A stretch of DNA of 64,000 nt, from positions 2,356,001 through 2,420,000 of the forward strand of contig JAHNUO010000001.1 of assembly GCA_019787685.1 (NCBI GenBank). Direction: 5' to 3'. The notes under the pieces are model-generated. The model saw only the letters and a program-made list of their open reading frames with translations, was not told where the DNA came from and did no database searches. Of this stretch, positions 37,226 through 49,228 are shown one piece after another; position 1 is the first letter of the stretch, and every line of letters begins with the position of its first letter. Made by a program: the position numbers and the translations under genes. This stretch comes from Chiua virens. Its lineage: Eukaryota; Basidiomycota; Agaricomycetes; Boletales; Boletaceae.

Positions 37226-39041
37226 CTATGCGATCTCCCAAACCGATGTCTCCAAGACACGAAACAAGGCCGTGTCTTTGGAGTTCTCCGACCACCCAAC
37301 GCTCTCTCTCCAGTTCATAGAATTAGCCTCCTTCTCCCCAGCGCCGGCAAACAGTCCAAGGTCATCATCGGAGATACCGCGAAAGATGAGGAAGAGTCGG
37401 GTGAAAACACATGGATCCGCAGTGACGGAGATATCAATGGCATTAGCGATCTTGGTAGGAGAGAGGAAGCGATATGCAATGTTCTTGTGGGCAGAGAATG
37501 CATGTAGATTGTGACTAGAAAGCGTGTCAAAGACGTGAGAAGGATAGACAAAGAAGACGCACCTGATAAAGTTAGTGCGTGCATGCAGTGACATGCCAAG
37601 CTGGTCCAGAACAGTTCATCAAGTGAGATATGAAGTCGCGGAAACACATCGCGAAGCCATTTCGCGGCGCAATGAATTCGTTGGGATCAACCATGGCAGC
37701 GTCAGGTCTAGCAGGGAACAAGAGTCGAATGTCAGCGAGAAACCAGTCAGAGCATTCACTTACATCGCTTCATAGTACAAAGATGTTACAACCATTTCGC
37801 TTTCGAAATGTTCGAGAGCACCTCCAGGGTGTACTCGCAAGAAATATTTGTGTTTATGTTCGCCTACGTTCTCAGGCCGGTGGCCAGGTCAACGCAAGTG
37901 ACCAGAGGGGGTTGACTGTTAAGATTACATCACAGTATTGTTGAGCAGGGGCGAGTATGCTCAGGTGGCATTTGGCTGAGGTTGGGCGGGCAGCAGTGGT
38001 GAGCTTGGTCATGACACGAGAATCAAAGAGAAAATCCGGGGTGATATCAGGGTCTTTCATCTTCGTGCCATTGAAATCGACGGTGTGAGTATCGCCGGAA
38101 TGTACGATGCTAAGTTTTCCCCAGAACAGGCCGTCGACGATGGTACCATCTTCCATACGGGCCATGTCGACGTCGTCGGCAGAGGAAACAGTAGTTTCAA
38201 GGGCGATTTGCTGTCCTGGGACGAGTTCGAGGTTAAAGGTGGCAGGCATTTCCGTAACTGGCGGGGGTCTGAAGAGAACGAGATCGTTACGCGGTGTGGG
38301 CGCGGTAAACGAAAACAACTTACGGAGGTGGACTAGAGGAGTGTCAGCGAGCGTTAGCGGAGCAAGAAGGAGGACGCACGGAGGTTCTTCGGGTGGCGGG
38401 GGAGCGTCGCTGACGATCTCTACCCGGAGACCCTGCACGCCCATGATGGCAATCTGGTACGAATCTTCACCAGTCAACTGCACGCATTTGACCACGCGGT
38501 CGAGGGACGCGATGAGTGTTCCGCATTGCGTCAGAGTGATCTTAGATAACGTACATAGATATACGGTCCGGAGACTAACCGCTAGATATGTTTTCAGCAA
38601 AGAAAATATGGACGGAATGTGGAGGGACGAACAGAGGCATGAAGAGAAGCGAATTCAGTCGGGACTCGCAAGCTGAAGATGGCATCTGGAGGGGGCTTTT
38701 GTCCAATCTCTCGCGACCGCCTCGAGTTCCTAACGGCCTAGATTAGAGCGGGAGGCAAGGCATTCAGTTAGAAACCTTACGGGAAAGCTTTGGGGCAGCT
38801 GAGGTGAGGTGAGCGTGCGGTAGGGGGAGAAGAAAGGGGAACATACGACTCGTACGGTCTCCATATCACCGTACGCGAGGGTGAGGAGACGCTGTCTGGC
38901 AAGGGCCATCTGGGACTGCCTTTCACGGTAGTCGCTGTCCTTGTCGCTTTTCTTGTTCTTAAATTTGTTCCAGAAAGACTGAGAAGGCAAGCTGGCACTG
39001 GTAGATCTGGGGAGGAGGGATGAAAACAAGGGACAGGCCAT
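37226..39041 (-). CDS. Unrecognised multi-exon protein with conserved-looking core
   Basis: From ATG 39041 (MACPLFSSLLPRSTSAS) the frame runs through SFWNKFKNKKSDKDSDYRERQ and ALARQRLLTLAYGDMETVRV. An intron of about 110 bases joins to ELEAVARDWTKAPSRCHLQLA, then VSLRTVYLCTLSKITLTQCGTLI and VVKCVQLTGEDSYQIAIMGVQG. A large exon follows (LVHLRKLFSFTAPTPRNDLV, FNLELVPGQQIALETTVSSADD, GLFWGKLSIVHSGDTHTVDFNG). The 3' exons read EHKHKYFLRVHPGGALEHFESEMVV, PDAAMVDPNEFIAPRNGFAMCFRDFI, FLSPTKIANAIDISVTADPC and LFRVLETSVWEIA, stop at 37226. The exon between about 37510 and 37620 is not resolved. I do not recognise the family. Frame continuity over many splices argues for a real gene of about 480 residues, predicted soluble. 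Confidence 0.6.
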
Positions 39042-39368
39042 GAGTTTAATTACCTACGCAGGGGAGAGCAACATGACGAGCTGTGGACGATGGTGGACGA
39101 TGAAACCTACTGATTTTGATAGCGCTCAAGCAAGCGAACATGCGACACAGCCCAACACGAGGCAATCAGCCCTTTCTCGAACTCTCCAGGTCATGATACA
39201 GCATTTGGTCCGGTCCGTCCTGCCCATGCCCCATACAGCGTGGCCTTCCTCATCGCCCGCGTCGTCCTGAAAGTTCGAGTCATGTCATGGTGCTTGCCGA
39301 GTTCAAAGTTGCCACGTGTAGCGACCTGTGTTCAAACCGTCCCCGACTACATCGGCTTGTCCTGATCC

Positions 39369-40353
39369 ATGCTCTTGTCGCGTGTCCCCCGCCCATTTCC
39401 CATCCCGCACAGACGTCATTTCGTCTCCACGCTCCTCCTCTCCCGCACTTGGGAGAACGAGACCGTCATCGAGCTCCGCAAGGAGGCAAAAGCGCGTGGC
39501 CTCTCTACGTACATCCACCCTCTTTTTTTTTAGCCCACCATGCTGACTGTCACTACAGCAAGGGGAACAAGTCAACTTTGATCGCTCGCGTCAAAGAACA
39601 TGACGAGAACAGCGTGACCACCATATCGCCCTCTATTCGTACACCCGACATGACTCGGAGCGCCTCAACCAACGTCGTTCCTCCCAAAAAGGTGTTACAG
39701 GCGACCTCTCCCGGCATTCCGCTCGCTGCCCAACCTGACAGCGCATCCACCCGTTCCGACTTCTTAGCCATCAAATTGCCCGATCTCTCCCACCCGCCTC
39801 CTAAGGCGCCCGTACAAATCGTATGTGTCGTTTGTTCATCTTTGGTTCTAACGCACCGTTAATACATTCTACTTCCATATCCATTCCCTCGGCTGAATTT
39901 GGTATGCCACGGCAGCCTTATGTACCCGACTTTTGGGATTCCGCCTGTCCGAGTGCTCCCTTAGAACCTGACCTTCCCAAGTTGCATGTCGTCGGCGGGT
40001 CAGTCACTCATTATGGGGGAGGCCCGACACATCATCTTGAAAATCCTGAAGATTCGCCGTCCACGGCCGTTCAAGCCGATCGCCCATCCAACGAGGAGGT
40101 CCGTTTACGGGCCGACTTTTGGCAAAGTCTGGGCCTTACAAGACCGTTCAGCGTCCGTCGTACCTTGCCCGAAGCGAGAAATTCCGCCCCACAGACAGGA
40201 CAGGACGACTTCCGGGCTTCCTCGCGTCCACTGACCGATGAGGAAAGGAAAGGGTTGTATTTCCTGCTCGGCATCATTGGAGGCTCATGGTTGATCGGAG
40301 GGTTCGTGAATCGAACAAGCGATGTCGCCGAGGAGCACGGTACAGGGAACTAG
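39369..40353 (+). CDS. Mitochondrial SAP-domain membrane protein (Aim34-like)
   Basis: ATG 39369 gives a basic presequence (MLLSRVPRPFPIPHRRHF) suited to mitochondrial import. It runs into WENETVIELRKEAKARGLST. A 39511-39559 intron then joins KGNKSTLIARVKEHDE, completing a SAP helix-turn-helix motif of the DNA/RNA-binding type. The rest is polar (PDFWDSACPSAP, ADFWQSLGLTRPF) until one membrane helix, GLYFLLGIIGGSWLIGGFV, near the C-terminus at 40353. A mitochondrial presequence, N-terminal SAP motif and single C-terminal membrane span match the architecture of yeast Aim34-like proteins, function unknown. The intron at about 39821-39913 uses a GTATGT donor. The start was chosen because the longer upstream frame is a different phase. 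Confidence 0.72.
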
Positions 40354-42065
40354 CATTAGAGCATTTCATAATTTTTTTTGTAGAGTTTTGGACAGACAAC
40401 GCGGCTTAATTTAGTCGCCATGTTGATATGATCAAAATTCATCAGATACATCCGGTGTGTTATCTGATCTACTGATTACTTGTCAACATGATCAGGGTAA
40501 TTAGTAATGCATGGACTCCAGGTCCCTTTCTAATCCTTTTCCCATATGACTTGTGATGCAGAAGGCATCTGGAGACCATTCATTGAATCAATTTGACAGC
40601 TATTTTGGCTGAAACACCAGCACTGCAACCTGGCAGATCTCAAAACATGATCTATTTATCCAAGGGCCAACTCGGAGTTGGAGGTGGTCCATGTATTTCC
40701 AACAACTTACAAGATAAGTTCTGAACTTCTGAGATTTTTTACCCTTTTGTTCTTCATGTTTCATCCTGTTGATCGCCGTCTGTGCTATCACTGTTATCAA
40801 GACTTCTAATTCCCACCTATCATCTGTGTTCTCTTGGATTCTCAATCAGTAATATCACCCTGTGATTTGATCCTGATGGGAGCCCTTATTCTCAGGCTAT
40901 ATGACCTACATGTAGGGCAGAGGCAGGTGGGCAGGCACATCAGGAAATCAGTGAAGTATGATATGCCTACATATTGATGATAAGTATTCCCTGATATATA
41001 TATGAAATTTTATTCTAAGCAAAAGATGAAGTACCCAGCCATTATCTACATATAAAATATATAAGATCTGGCTAGTTTAATTTGTAATGCTAAGAATGTG
41101 CTAGGATTACCTAGGAATATCATCACTTCACTGGTTTCCTGATCAGTGGCCACTATTACCAACATGTGAAATTGATGTGACAAGCCTCACATTCCAATGA
41201 ATACAGTTGTTTGCACAAGCCAGCATTGCAAATTCACAACTTCAAGTTACAAGTTCAGAAATCAAATACTGTTGATCCATGCAGTCCAGCAATTCCACAT
41301 CAACTCTCAATTTAGCAAATGTTCAATATTATAAATTCCTTGAAATAGATGTCTAGAAACTGAGAAGCACTAGATAATGAGAAGTCAGTTTGCTTGGGCA
41401 TTATCATGATAACTGTGTACATATTATGGTTAACAGGGAAATTTACGGTGGCAGTGCAGTGTGTAAATTCGTACAGGCGGCATCTCGTCAGTACAGCCAC
41501 CGTCGGCGAGCTCGCCACGGTGGATAGTCCGCCAGCGCGCACAATTTCAGTACGTCGAGCATGCAGTAAGGGCGAGGAGCATGGGATCAGCATGTATGGA
41601 AAAAAAAAGAGCCGAGAATGTACTACTGTATCGTGTTGGTATCGCCCGCACCACACTGTGGGGGGGAATTAGGGTAAATCCGCTGCTGATTGGCTGGCCT
41701 TTGGGCTGACCGCACATAAATTTCGAAGACTCATTAGTACTTTACGCTACTTCACACCACTTTTTCATTGTTTTACAAGGTATTTCGCCGCTTTCCTGGC
41801 CTAAAAATGCACGTAAGATGTTAGACTACATGTATCCAGCCGCACAGAATGTACTGAGGTCCTCCCGAGTGTGGTTCCTCCTCCTGCCCCAGCTCCGGGG
41901 GGGGACTTCCTGCTTTCGGCTCGGCCAATCGGCGAACCACAACCACGAGTAAATTTCTGGTTGATGTTTTATTACCTTTGCCAGCGAGACTGCTATTACC
42001 ATCTACTACTAAAGAACAATATTCTATAGAACGATCATCAAGATCACCAAAAAATACAATCTACA
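40354..42065. other. Long gene-free stretch, partly CpG-depleted
   Basis: 1.7 kb between the SAP gene and the SLT11-like gene. The left two thirds (about 40,420-41,440) is AT-rich with almost no CpG (see separate entry). From about 41,450 base composition returns to normal with many CpG. Open frames of 81, 92 and 114 codons here show no domain. No terminal repeats could be defined by eye. Confidence 0.6.
40420..41440. mobile_element. CpG-depleted AT-rich island, probable old transposon relic
   Basis: Counting by eye, only about five CpG dinucleotides occur in this roughly 1 kb, and none in the block from about 40,760 to 41,400. Flanking sequence has CpG every 10-20 bases. TG and CA are abundant in its place. 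This is the pattern left by long-term cytosine methylation and deamination, which in agaricomycetes targets transposons. No transposase or reverse transcriptase motif, terminal repeat or target-site duplication was recognised, so the element class is unknown. Confidence 0.5.
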
Positions 42066-43369
42066 TCATGCAGTGGTAGTTACAATGGGCGGCGTGCTTG
42101 ATGAGTTTGTCATACCTACAGATACTTTTCCGGTGCCACCATTCTTTCCTCGGCCCCATCTTACAGATATTCTTTCTCCGTCCATATCAAGACCATGTGC
42201 CCAAGCTTCGGAGGCGCGCTCTGCAGATGCTCGATCTGTGAAGTTGACAAAGGCACATCTTTGATGAGGTCAGCTAAGAATGTGAGCTCAAGAGGTATAT
42301 CCCGTACCTCGACTTTGCAACGTGAACGACAGACTTGAGCTGCGATGAGGGAACGTCGGGGAGTGAGTTCACGACAAGCGTCTGTATGTCCGCTTCGGTC
42401 GCGGAAACAGGGAGCGACGACAGGAATAATGACATCTAGGACAATGAGTATGCTAGGTGGAAAAACCAAAACCAAACTTACAATGGACTGATCCTCTGGA
42501 GGCTTAAGCCCTTGCGCAACAGCATGGTTTGCCATAATTTTTCGTGCGACGGGGTCGTCCTGACCATGATAACGGTCCTTGATGCTCTGATGTGCGAGTT
42601 CATGATCCGCCGGTTTCTCATGTCTACACGACAAGTCAGTATTTCGGGGTGGTTCGTTGGTCAAAAGTACGCGCCTATACGGGCATTCAGTTCCTCGTTT
42701 ACATTCACCCTTGACAAAAAAGGAACATATATGTGGCCGGTTACGCTTGTAATAAGGATTAGAACGAGCCAGCTCCTTGAGCATCTCTTTGCCTGCGGAG
42801 CTTGCCCTGCCGCCCAGTTGCATCATAGATGTTGTTCCTTCTGTCATCTACCACAGAAACGCTGAACATATGCTCGGGACAGTGACATAGGGAAGAAATA
42901 CCTTATTTTCCATGTTTTGCGCGTAGTATTCGCGGTTGATGTCACTTGTTGGTGCCTCGCTCTGAACGGCCAACGCTGTATCACGGACTTGGGTCGGGAG
43001 GCCATACTCGAGATCCAGGAGACAAGTCTGACAGACATTCTTGACTTTGGCGCACGTTTGACAAATGACAGTGGCTTTGTAACGAGCGCCAGCACCGGGG
43101 TTCCAACGGAAAACGGTAAATGGACGTGCGCATGTGCCACAAGAACGGCCGAATTCTTGCTTTGACTGACAAGAACACTTGAATATCAAGGTAGGATACA
43201 AGAAATGAGCAGCATACCATTCTGATGAACGGGTTGTCACCGAGACCTTTTACGTGGTGTCAATTCGAAAGTAATGCCACTATAGAACTAGACCAGACGC
43301 ACATGTCTCGCAAAGAATTGGGAACTCGCTCTGCTCCCAGCCTGCTTTGTTGAGATCGGCCTTGGGCAT
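42066..43369 (-). CDS. Pre-mRNA splicing factor SLT11/Ecm2 (RBM22-like)
   Basis: A component of the NineTeen-related spliceosome core that contacts U6 and the intron. ATG 43369 gives [23 protein letters not shown], then a Cys-rich N-terminal zinc ribbon ([41 protein letters not shown]). After [11 protein letters not shown] comes [35 protein letters not shown], a CCCH zinc finger. [16 protein letters not shown] follows, then an RRM ([38 protein letters not shown]) ending in SVRWGRG. The stop is at 42066. Domain order zinc ribbon, CCCH, RRM is diagnostic. About six introns. Confidence 0.93.
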
Positions 43370-43493
43370 GGTTTTGATGAGAAATAGTGGTGGTAGTTGT
43401 GTAAGAAGAGTCACAGGTTTCAAATGTTCATAATTGGAAGGATATATGCTGACTAATTTTTAACCCCTGTGTGAATGCATACATTGGTCTGTG

Positions 43494-45156
43494 CTATGTG
43501 TATGTGATGATGAGCGACAAATTGAAAGGTAACGTTGATGCAGTGACGATGACCTCTCCGCCTTCCTCCACTAGCTCGGATACTTTCTTCTCCAGATTCG
43601 GCCGAGTCGCCTCCTCCAGCTGGGGCGGAGCTTGGAAGTATATCTGCTTCGTCGACGTCGAGAGAGAAGGCTTCTTGATTTGACTGTATTCTCATGTTGT
43701 TAGCATATATGCAAGCATTTGACGCTGAAAAACCCATACATTGTCTGTCTCTCCGTCAACATCTCGATCAGTCGTTCCACGGTCGTCTCCCGACTCATCG
43801 GGATTTCCAAAGCCTCCCCTCCGCAAACCGGACAGTGTTCACGCTTCTCGTGTTCGAACGTATATGAGTACACTCCTTCGGTACCAATCAACATGAAGTA
43901 GTTATTGAGATATGCCGCAGAACTAGTTGCGATCTTGAATGCTTCGTTACAACATGATGCTGAAAGCTTATAAGATAAAGGAGAAACGTCTCGACCGAAT
44001 GAACATACCAGCGATAATGGCGTTTGTCGAGGCTATTGCAGGTATCACATTCTTGACAACACCTTGTGTGAGCGACCAAGTCACTCCTTCGATCTTGAAC
44101 TCCTTGGCTCGTGCAGACGCGACGGTGTATAACCAGCTAATATGCTCAGGATCATCGGTGTCAAGCTTCTTCTCTAATAAAAATGTCAGGCGAAGACTGC
44201 AGGATTATAAATAAAACTAACCTCCATGAACTCTGGGCCACTCGAGAACGGATGCCCATTCGATACAATGCTCTGGAAGACGAGGTGTATTTGCAATTGT
44301 GCAGATAGGAAATGTCGTGGGTTTGTTTAGCATATCAAGCGAGCACTCGTAACAGGACGATACACTGGGAAGAATAACGCGAGCTTGACCCTTGAAGCCT
44401 GCGATACAGCGTCGAGAGTTTAAGAACTAGGCAGGTTCGTCATGGCTAACCTTCTGTACCACCGTCAATAAGTGGCTTCAAACTCTCTGGGTTCTCGTCA
44501 TCCACCATATTAACAAGTGTGGCGTTGATCCATCGACGTGCCTCTACCGAGTCAAGACCACAGATGACGAGATTGAATTGCATGTAATAATCATGATCCT
44601 TGTCTTGAATCTTCCCAAAGTAGCTATGTCGGACGTGCAGCAGGAATCGACATGATGTTAGGCGCGTACTCACGGCGTGACCTTTACACCGGGCACTCGT
44701 TTCATGACATACTCGGCTGCGACGATGGCTTTTGGTTTACCAACATCGCTCTGTCTGTTCAAGAAGTTAATCGCACAACGTCCCGTTGAACATCAGAGTA
44801 CGGGCACACACCTAAATAGGAACTGACGATTGAGGTTGCTGATATCGATGGTGTCCATGTCGATAACGTGAATATCCTTGAACCCTGTCAGCGCGAGGTT
44901 GGCTAGAATCTCGCAGCCCAGTCCTCCAGCCCCAATGACAAGGATTTTACACTTATTCCTAAGGAAATCTTTAACCTGATCAGGTTGATTATTAACCTGT
45001 AAACTCAAGATGGGCCACCCGTACCTCATCACCAGCGAGGAAAGATGGGTCTGTTCGAGGGCCCGGTAGATCGAGAATTTGGTCAATGTGATAATAGCGG
45101 TCCTGCCAGTCGCTCGAAGTCGCTGATCCGTTGACATGAAGCGAGTTCATTTCCAT
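43494..45156 (-). CDS. UBA3: NEDD8-activating enzyme E1 catalytic subunit UBA3
   Basis: Uba3 with Ula1/APP-BP1 activates NEDD8 for cullin modification. The best start is 45156: [17 protein letters not shown]...[17 protein letters not shown], because an intron at about 45000-45025 then joins [30 protein letters not shown], the ATP-binding loop. It continues [57 protein letters not shown], and the catalytic Cys region [40 protein letters not shown], a zinc pair CPVCGG and a C-terminal ubiquitin-fold domain end with [13 protein letters not shown] at 43494. The ATG at 45137 lies in another frame. It is head-to-head with RCL1 with 124 bp between the starts. Confidence 0.95.
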
Positions 45157-45280
45157 AAATGAGCTGAAGTCAAGTCTCAGGAACGTCTACAATCTAGCGA
45201 TGAGTCTTGCAAGTTTCACCCCTCATACACACGATCGAAGGTATGTTCTTCTTATGTAAGCCCACCTGAAGGCTACCACC

Positions 45281-46747
45281 ATGTCTTGGACTGGCCAAGT
45301 ACTGAGCTTCAGCGGCCACCAGTACCTGCGGTCACGCTTGGTACTGTCAATTCTAAGCGGAAAGTCCGTTCGAATAGATAATATCAGGTCCGAAGACAAG
45401 AATCCGGGTTTGCAAGGTGGGTCTTGCAATCACTCTGTCCCGCCTTTTGACTAGAAATTTTGTAATGTCTCAGACTATGAAATAAGTCTGTTGGAATTGT
45501 TGGAAAAGGCAACCAATGGTACTATCATCGATATATCCGTTACCGGTAGGGTGCGAGTAATCCCAAGGAATATCTCCCTGATGAACTGCACCAGGTACTA
45601 CCGTCTTGCTCAAACCAGGAATTATTTCAGGCGGCCCGGTGATTCATGACTGCCCTCTCGCGCGCGCAGTGGGGTACTTTCTCGAGCCTCTGATCATGAT
45701 CGCACCGTTTTCGAAAAAGCCCTTTCAATTCACCTTAAGAGGAATAACGACCGATGATATGGACCTTTCTGTGCGTCCTCTACTCGTTCGAGAAACTGGC
45801 TCAACGATACTAAGAACTATCAAGGTCGATCTCATCCGGACTGTGACCCTCCCTCATCTTCAGCTCTTCGGGATCTCCGACGGTCTTGAACTAAAGGTAT
45901 GTACTCGCATTGATTCGGCTCTGCAACTTGTCCTCACCAACATTTGACAGATCAAAAAACGCGGTGCTCCTCCCGAGGGTGGTGGAGAAGTTCAATTTTT
46001 GTGCCCTATTGTCAAGCAGGTGAAAACGCTCAACTTTGTCGAACCAGGTAAAATCAAACGAATAAGAGGAATCGCGTGAGTAATATGTGAGTTGCGCCCT
46101 GAGCTGTCGTTTATGGGTGCATCCGTGTACAGACATGCAGTGCGAGTTAGTCCTCAGTTTTCCAATCGCATGATCGATGCCTGTCGCTCGGTCCTCAACC
46201 GTTACATTCCTGACATCTATCTGTACTCTGATGTATACAAGGGCGACGAAAGTGGAAAGTGAGTGTCTGTTGTACCGACATTCCATTGGATTGACTGTTG
46301 TGTAGATCCCCAGGCTATGCCTTATCTCTACTAGCAGAATCTACTACATCTGCTATACACTGTGCCGAGGCAGTTGCAAAACCTGGCTGTACGCCGGAGG
46401 ATGTAGCACTCTTAGCGAGCCGCGCGCTCTTGTCTGAAATACGGCGTGGAGGTTGCATTGATCGAAAACATCAAAGCCTCGTCCTTACGATGATGGTTCT
46501 AGGCAGCGAAGACGTAGGGCGATGTCGGATGGGCGAGGCCTCTGCCCGGACGTCAGTATTCCAACATCGAATGCGAGCTTGCCACTCACAACATGTCTTT
46601 AGGATCCAGTTTCTTCAGGACATAAAAGCCTTCTTTGGGACGTCGTTCAAAATAGTACCCGCAGACCCGTCTGATCGATCCTGCACAGAGTCACTCTACT
46701 CATGTTATGGAATTGGTTATATCAACGTCAATCGAACTCTTACGTAG
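45281..46747 (+). CDS. RCL1: RNA 3'-terminal phosphate cyclase-like protein RCL1
   Basis: Rcl1 binds Bms1 and is needed for cleavage at site A2 in 18S rRNA maturation. ATG 45281 gives MSWTGQVLSFSGHQYLRSRLVLSILSGKSVRIDNIR. The frame then goes on through introns to DYEISLLELLEKATNGTIIDISVTGTTVLLKPGIISGG. HDCPLARAVGYFLEPL, APFSKKPFQFTLRGITTDD, LELKIKKRGAPPEGGGEVQFLCP, FSNRMIDACRSVLNRYIPDIYLYSDV and AKPGCTPEDVALLASRALLSEIRRGGCID follow. A phase-2 intron (about 46552-46601) joins RT to IQFLQDIKAFFGTSFKIVP. It stops at 46747. The catalytic His of true cyclases is not evident, as expected for the RCL1 branch. It converges on NPR2, 75 bp between stop codons. Confidence 0.94.
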
Positions 46748-46822
46748 AATATATACCAAGATTCCTGCTGAAAAAAACATGTGCTCTGAACGTACACTCG
46801 ACGGTGTCTTAGATTTTATCGC

Positions 46823-48997
46823 TCAACGATAAATGATCGAAACTCTGCCGAGATCCCCGTCTCCTCGCCCGCCCCCAACCATAGCCAGCCACCGCTGGAG
46901 TAGCGGCCATCCTGCCTCGAACCTCGTTGACAGTTCATCCGTGTGGTGCTCACCGTCGAGCAAAGTGACCAGCTCAGGTGGTGGTGCGGGCATATTCAGT
47001 AATTGTCCAGACCCTTGGGAGAACGATGTATGGATCTGCGGAACCATCGGCGCTGACGGTGAACGGGATAGTCTTGGGCGCCCAGTTGACATGGACCCGA
47101 TAGAGTGACCATGGAGGGAGCGACCCTCCCTGCCTGAAACTTCTGACTGTTGGTACATTGATTGTCGACGACTATCCGAATCAATTCTGGGTCGTCCGAC
47201 GTATAGTTCGCGAGTGGAGCCAACCTCGTCTGCATTAGAACCCCCTCCTCTATGTAACGTTTTGAAACGTAATTGTTCCAACACTTTCTCCGCCGCACTG
47301 ATCCTTCGAAGTGCGCCTCTGGTATAGTCTGCTTCTCTGGTCGGTGAACTAAGGAACGCTTCTGTGTTGACTGGAATAGTGACCGAAACATCAGGAAGCC
47401 GCCCTCTGAAACGGCTGGATGACTCGGGGACATCTGCTGGAAAGCTTGTGTGGTGCGTCGCGAGTTGTATAGGAGATGAAGAAATGCTCTGTCGGCGTCT
47501 GCGATTGGCTTGTGATGGAGATTCCGGGATCAGAACTGGGTAACGATGGACTCGGCGAAGAAAACCCTAACATCGAATGCATGTTAGATAGAGTGGCAAG
47601 ACAGACATTTCGTGGCCGCACCTTTATTACGCCGAAGCTCGTGAACCTTCGAACATCAATCCCCAGTTCATGGACCTCGTGGCTTTCCATCCATTCAAAT
47701 ATAGTTCGTCCTGGCTTCAACCGAGAGTAGAGATGTAACAATTTGGGCCAGTCGGGGACTGGCTTTCCTAAACCACGTTTAGAGGACCGACGCGAAATTA
47801 CAGTGGATAAACTACCTGGTTTTGCCACGTAAGGGCCGCATTCGTCCTTGACGTGGGGCTCGTCCGCGAGCCACTGAACGTTCTTTCTGAGTGTATACAT
47901 GTTCGAGTATTGGAATATGTCTGTCGTCATTACAACTTGGTAATACCTCACCATACGAGGTGAGGACGCGAATGACGGGCACGCATGGGAGACTTGGCAC
48001 TCACAAGAGGTGGGAGATCGCTTGACGAGTCAGCTCCAGGTCACAGTCAGCCAGCTGTGCAATACGACTGACATGGTTCACGCCATTGATATATAGACAG
48101 ACCTAAAAAGGTTGTGTTAAGATAGCATTCAGCTGGGACACGAATGGTCTACCTTTCTCATCGTAAGATCCCAGTTATCCTCTATGCGCTTCGATAGATT
48201 TATGAGCGCCAGAGGCACATGCCAATCCCTCACTGAAGGCGGGTTCGGATAGAACGGGAGAATTTTGAGCTCGGTGGAGTTGAAGTCGTCGATCAGGATT
48301 GAAGTCTCGGAATATGAATTCAAGTCCTCATATAGTTGCTCGATGATAGTGTACATCGCCAACGATGTTTGGGAACTCGAAAGAAACATCGACTCCTCCT
48401 ATAAAACACGGATGACCTTGGGCCATTGAGGGAAAAGAAAAATTCGAAAGGCGAACCTCGCAAGCGGCCAAGACCCTGCTGACTTTCCGGACAATAGGTT
48501 CATAACAGCTCAAATTCGCCAGACGTTCGAAAACGAAACAAATGTTGAACCTGAAGAAGTTTCGCTCATATTTTCCAGAAAGAGACACGGGTAGGCCAAT
48601 GATACGATAATTCCCCGTTGCGCAGACGACGAGGCGACCACAAAGAGGGTTCGGGGGAATAACATACTTGGAAACGTCACTAAAGTTGAAGAGCGTTCTA
48701 CTAGAAGAGGAGGCACGGTGTTGCGGAGAAGGCAAGTGACGCAGGGAACTTGGGCGCTGGCCACCCGCTGAAATCAAGGAAGAACTAGACCTGACGTGAC
48801 AACTTTGGGTCTTCCCCCTCGGCCAAGGTCGCGATGGACGGTTTCGGGGAAGAAGTCACGGACAGGCTGGTGGCTGGCGCTGCCGGTGCTATGAGACCTT
48901 CGGGGACTTGAAAAACGATCTTTGGGCCAGTCTTGACATCAAATATCGCGTAGAACACAGAGTGTAGCCTTGGCAGGAAGGTTTCGCCAGATGACAT
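46823..48997 (-). CDS. NPR2: Nitrogen permease regulator 2 (NPR2, SEACIT/GATOR1 subunit)
   Basis: Npr2 with Npr3 and Iml1 forms the GAP complex that switches off TORC1 when amino acids are scarce. ATG 48997 (MSSGETFLPRLHSVFYAIFDVKTGPKIVFQVPEGL) is the longin-like N-terminus. FSDVSKYVIPPNPLCGRLVVCAT, YRIIGLPVSLSGKYERNFFRFNICFVF, FNSTELKILPFYPNPPSVRDWHVPLALI and WDLTMRKVCLYINGVNHVSRIAQLADCDLEL follow. Then FQYSNMYTLRKNVQWLADEP, and a long Ser/Arg-rich C-terminal region before STRFEAGWPLLQRWL. It stops at 46823. Several introns. The Ser-rich insert (46900-47480) is longer than in yeast, which is common in basidiomycetes. Confidence 0.94.
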
Positions 48998-49228
48998 TCC
49001 CAGTTCGAGCACTTACAGGTCAACAACGCTCGTTTCAATTTGAGTCTGAAAAACAGCTAAGCAGAACTTAAATAATCGAATTGGCTTATAGTAGTGAATG
49101 CTACAGGGTAGGTAGGTACTCCGGAAAGAGTAATGTGGGCATTCTATCGTCCATGCGATGTAACACATAAGTGATATCATAGAAGGTCCGTGAAAGTGGC
49201 AGATAGGGAGGTGATGCTCGGATCATAC

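Noticed and set aside
40457..40466. TTATCTGATC, a GATA-like motif
   Set aside because: It lacks the final AA of the iron-GATA palindrome, is not near a siderophore gene, and lies in the CpG-poor relic where such AT-rich words arise by chance.
41641..41675. G-run followed by TTAGGG, reminiscent of telomere repeat
   Set aside because: Only one TTAGGG unit is present and it is not tandem, so there is no evidence of an internal telomere.
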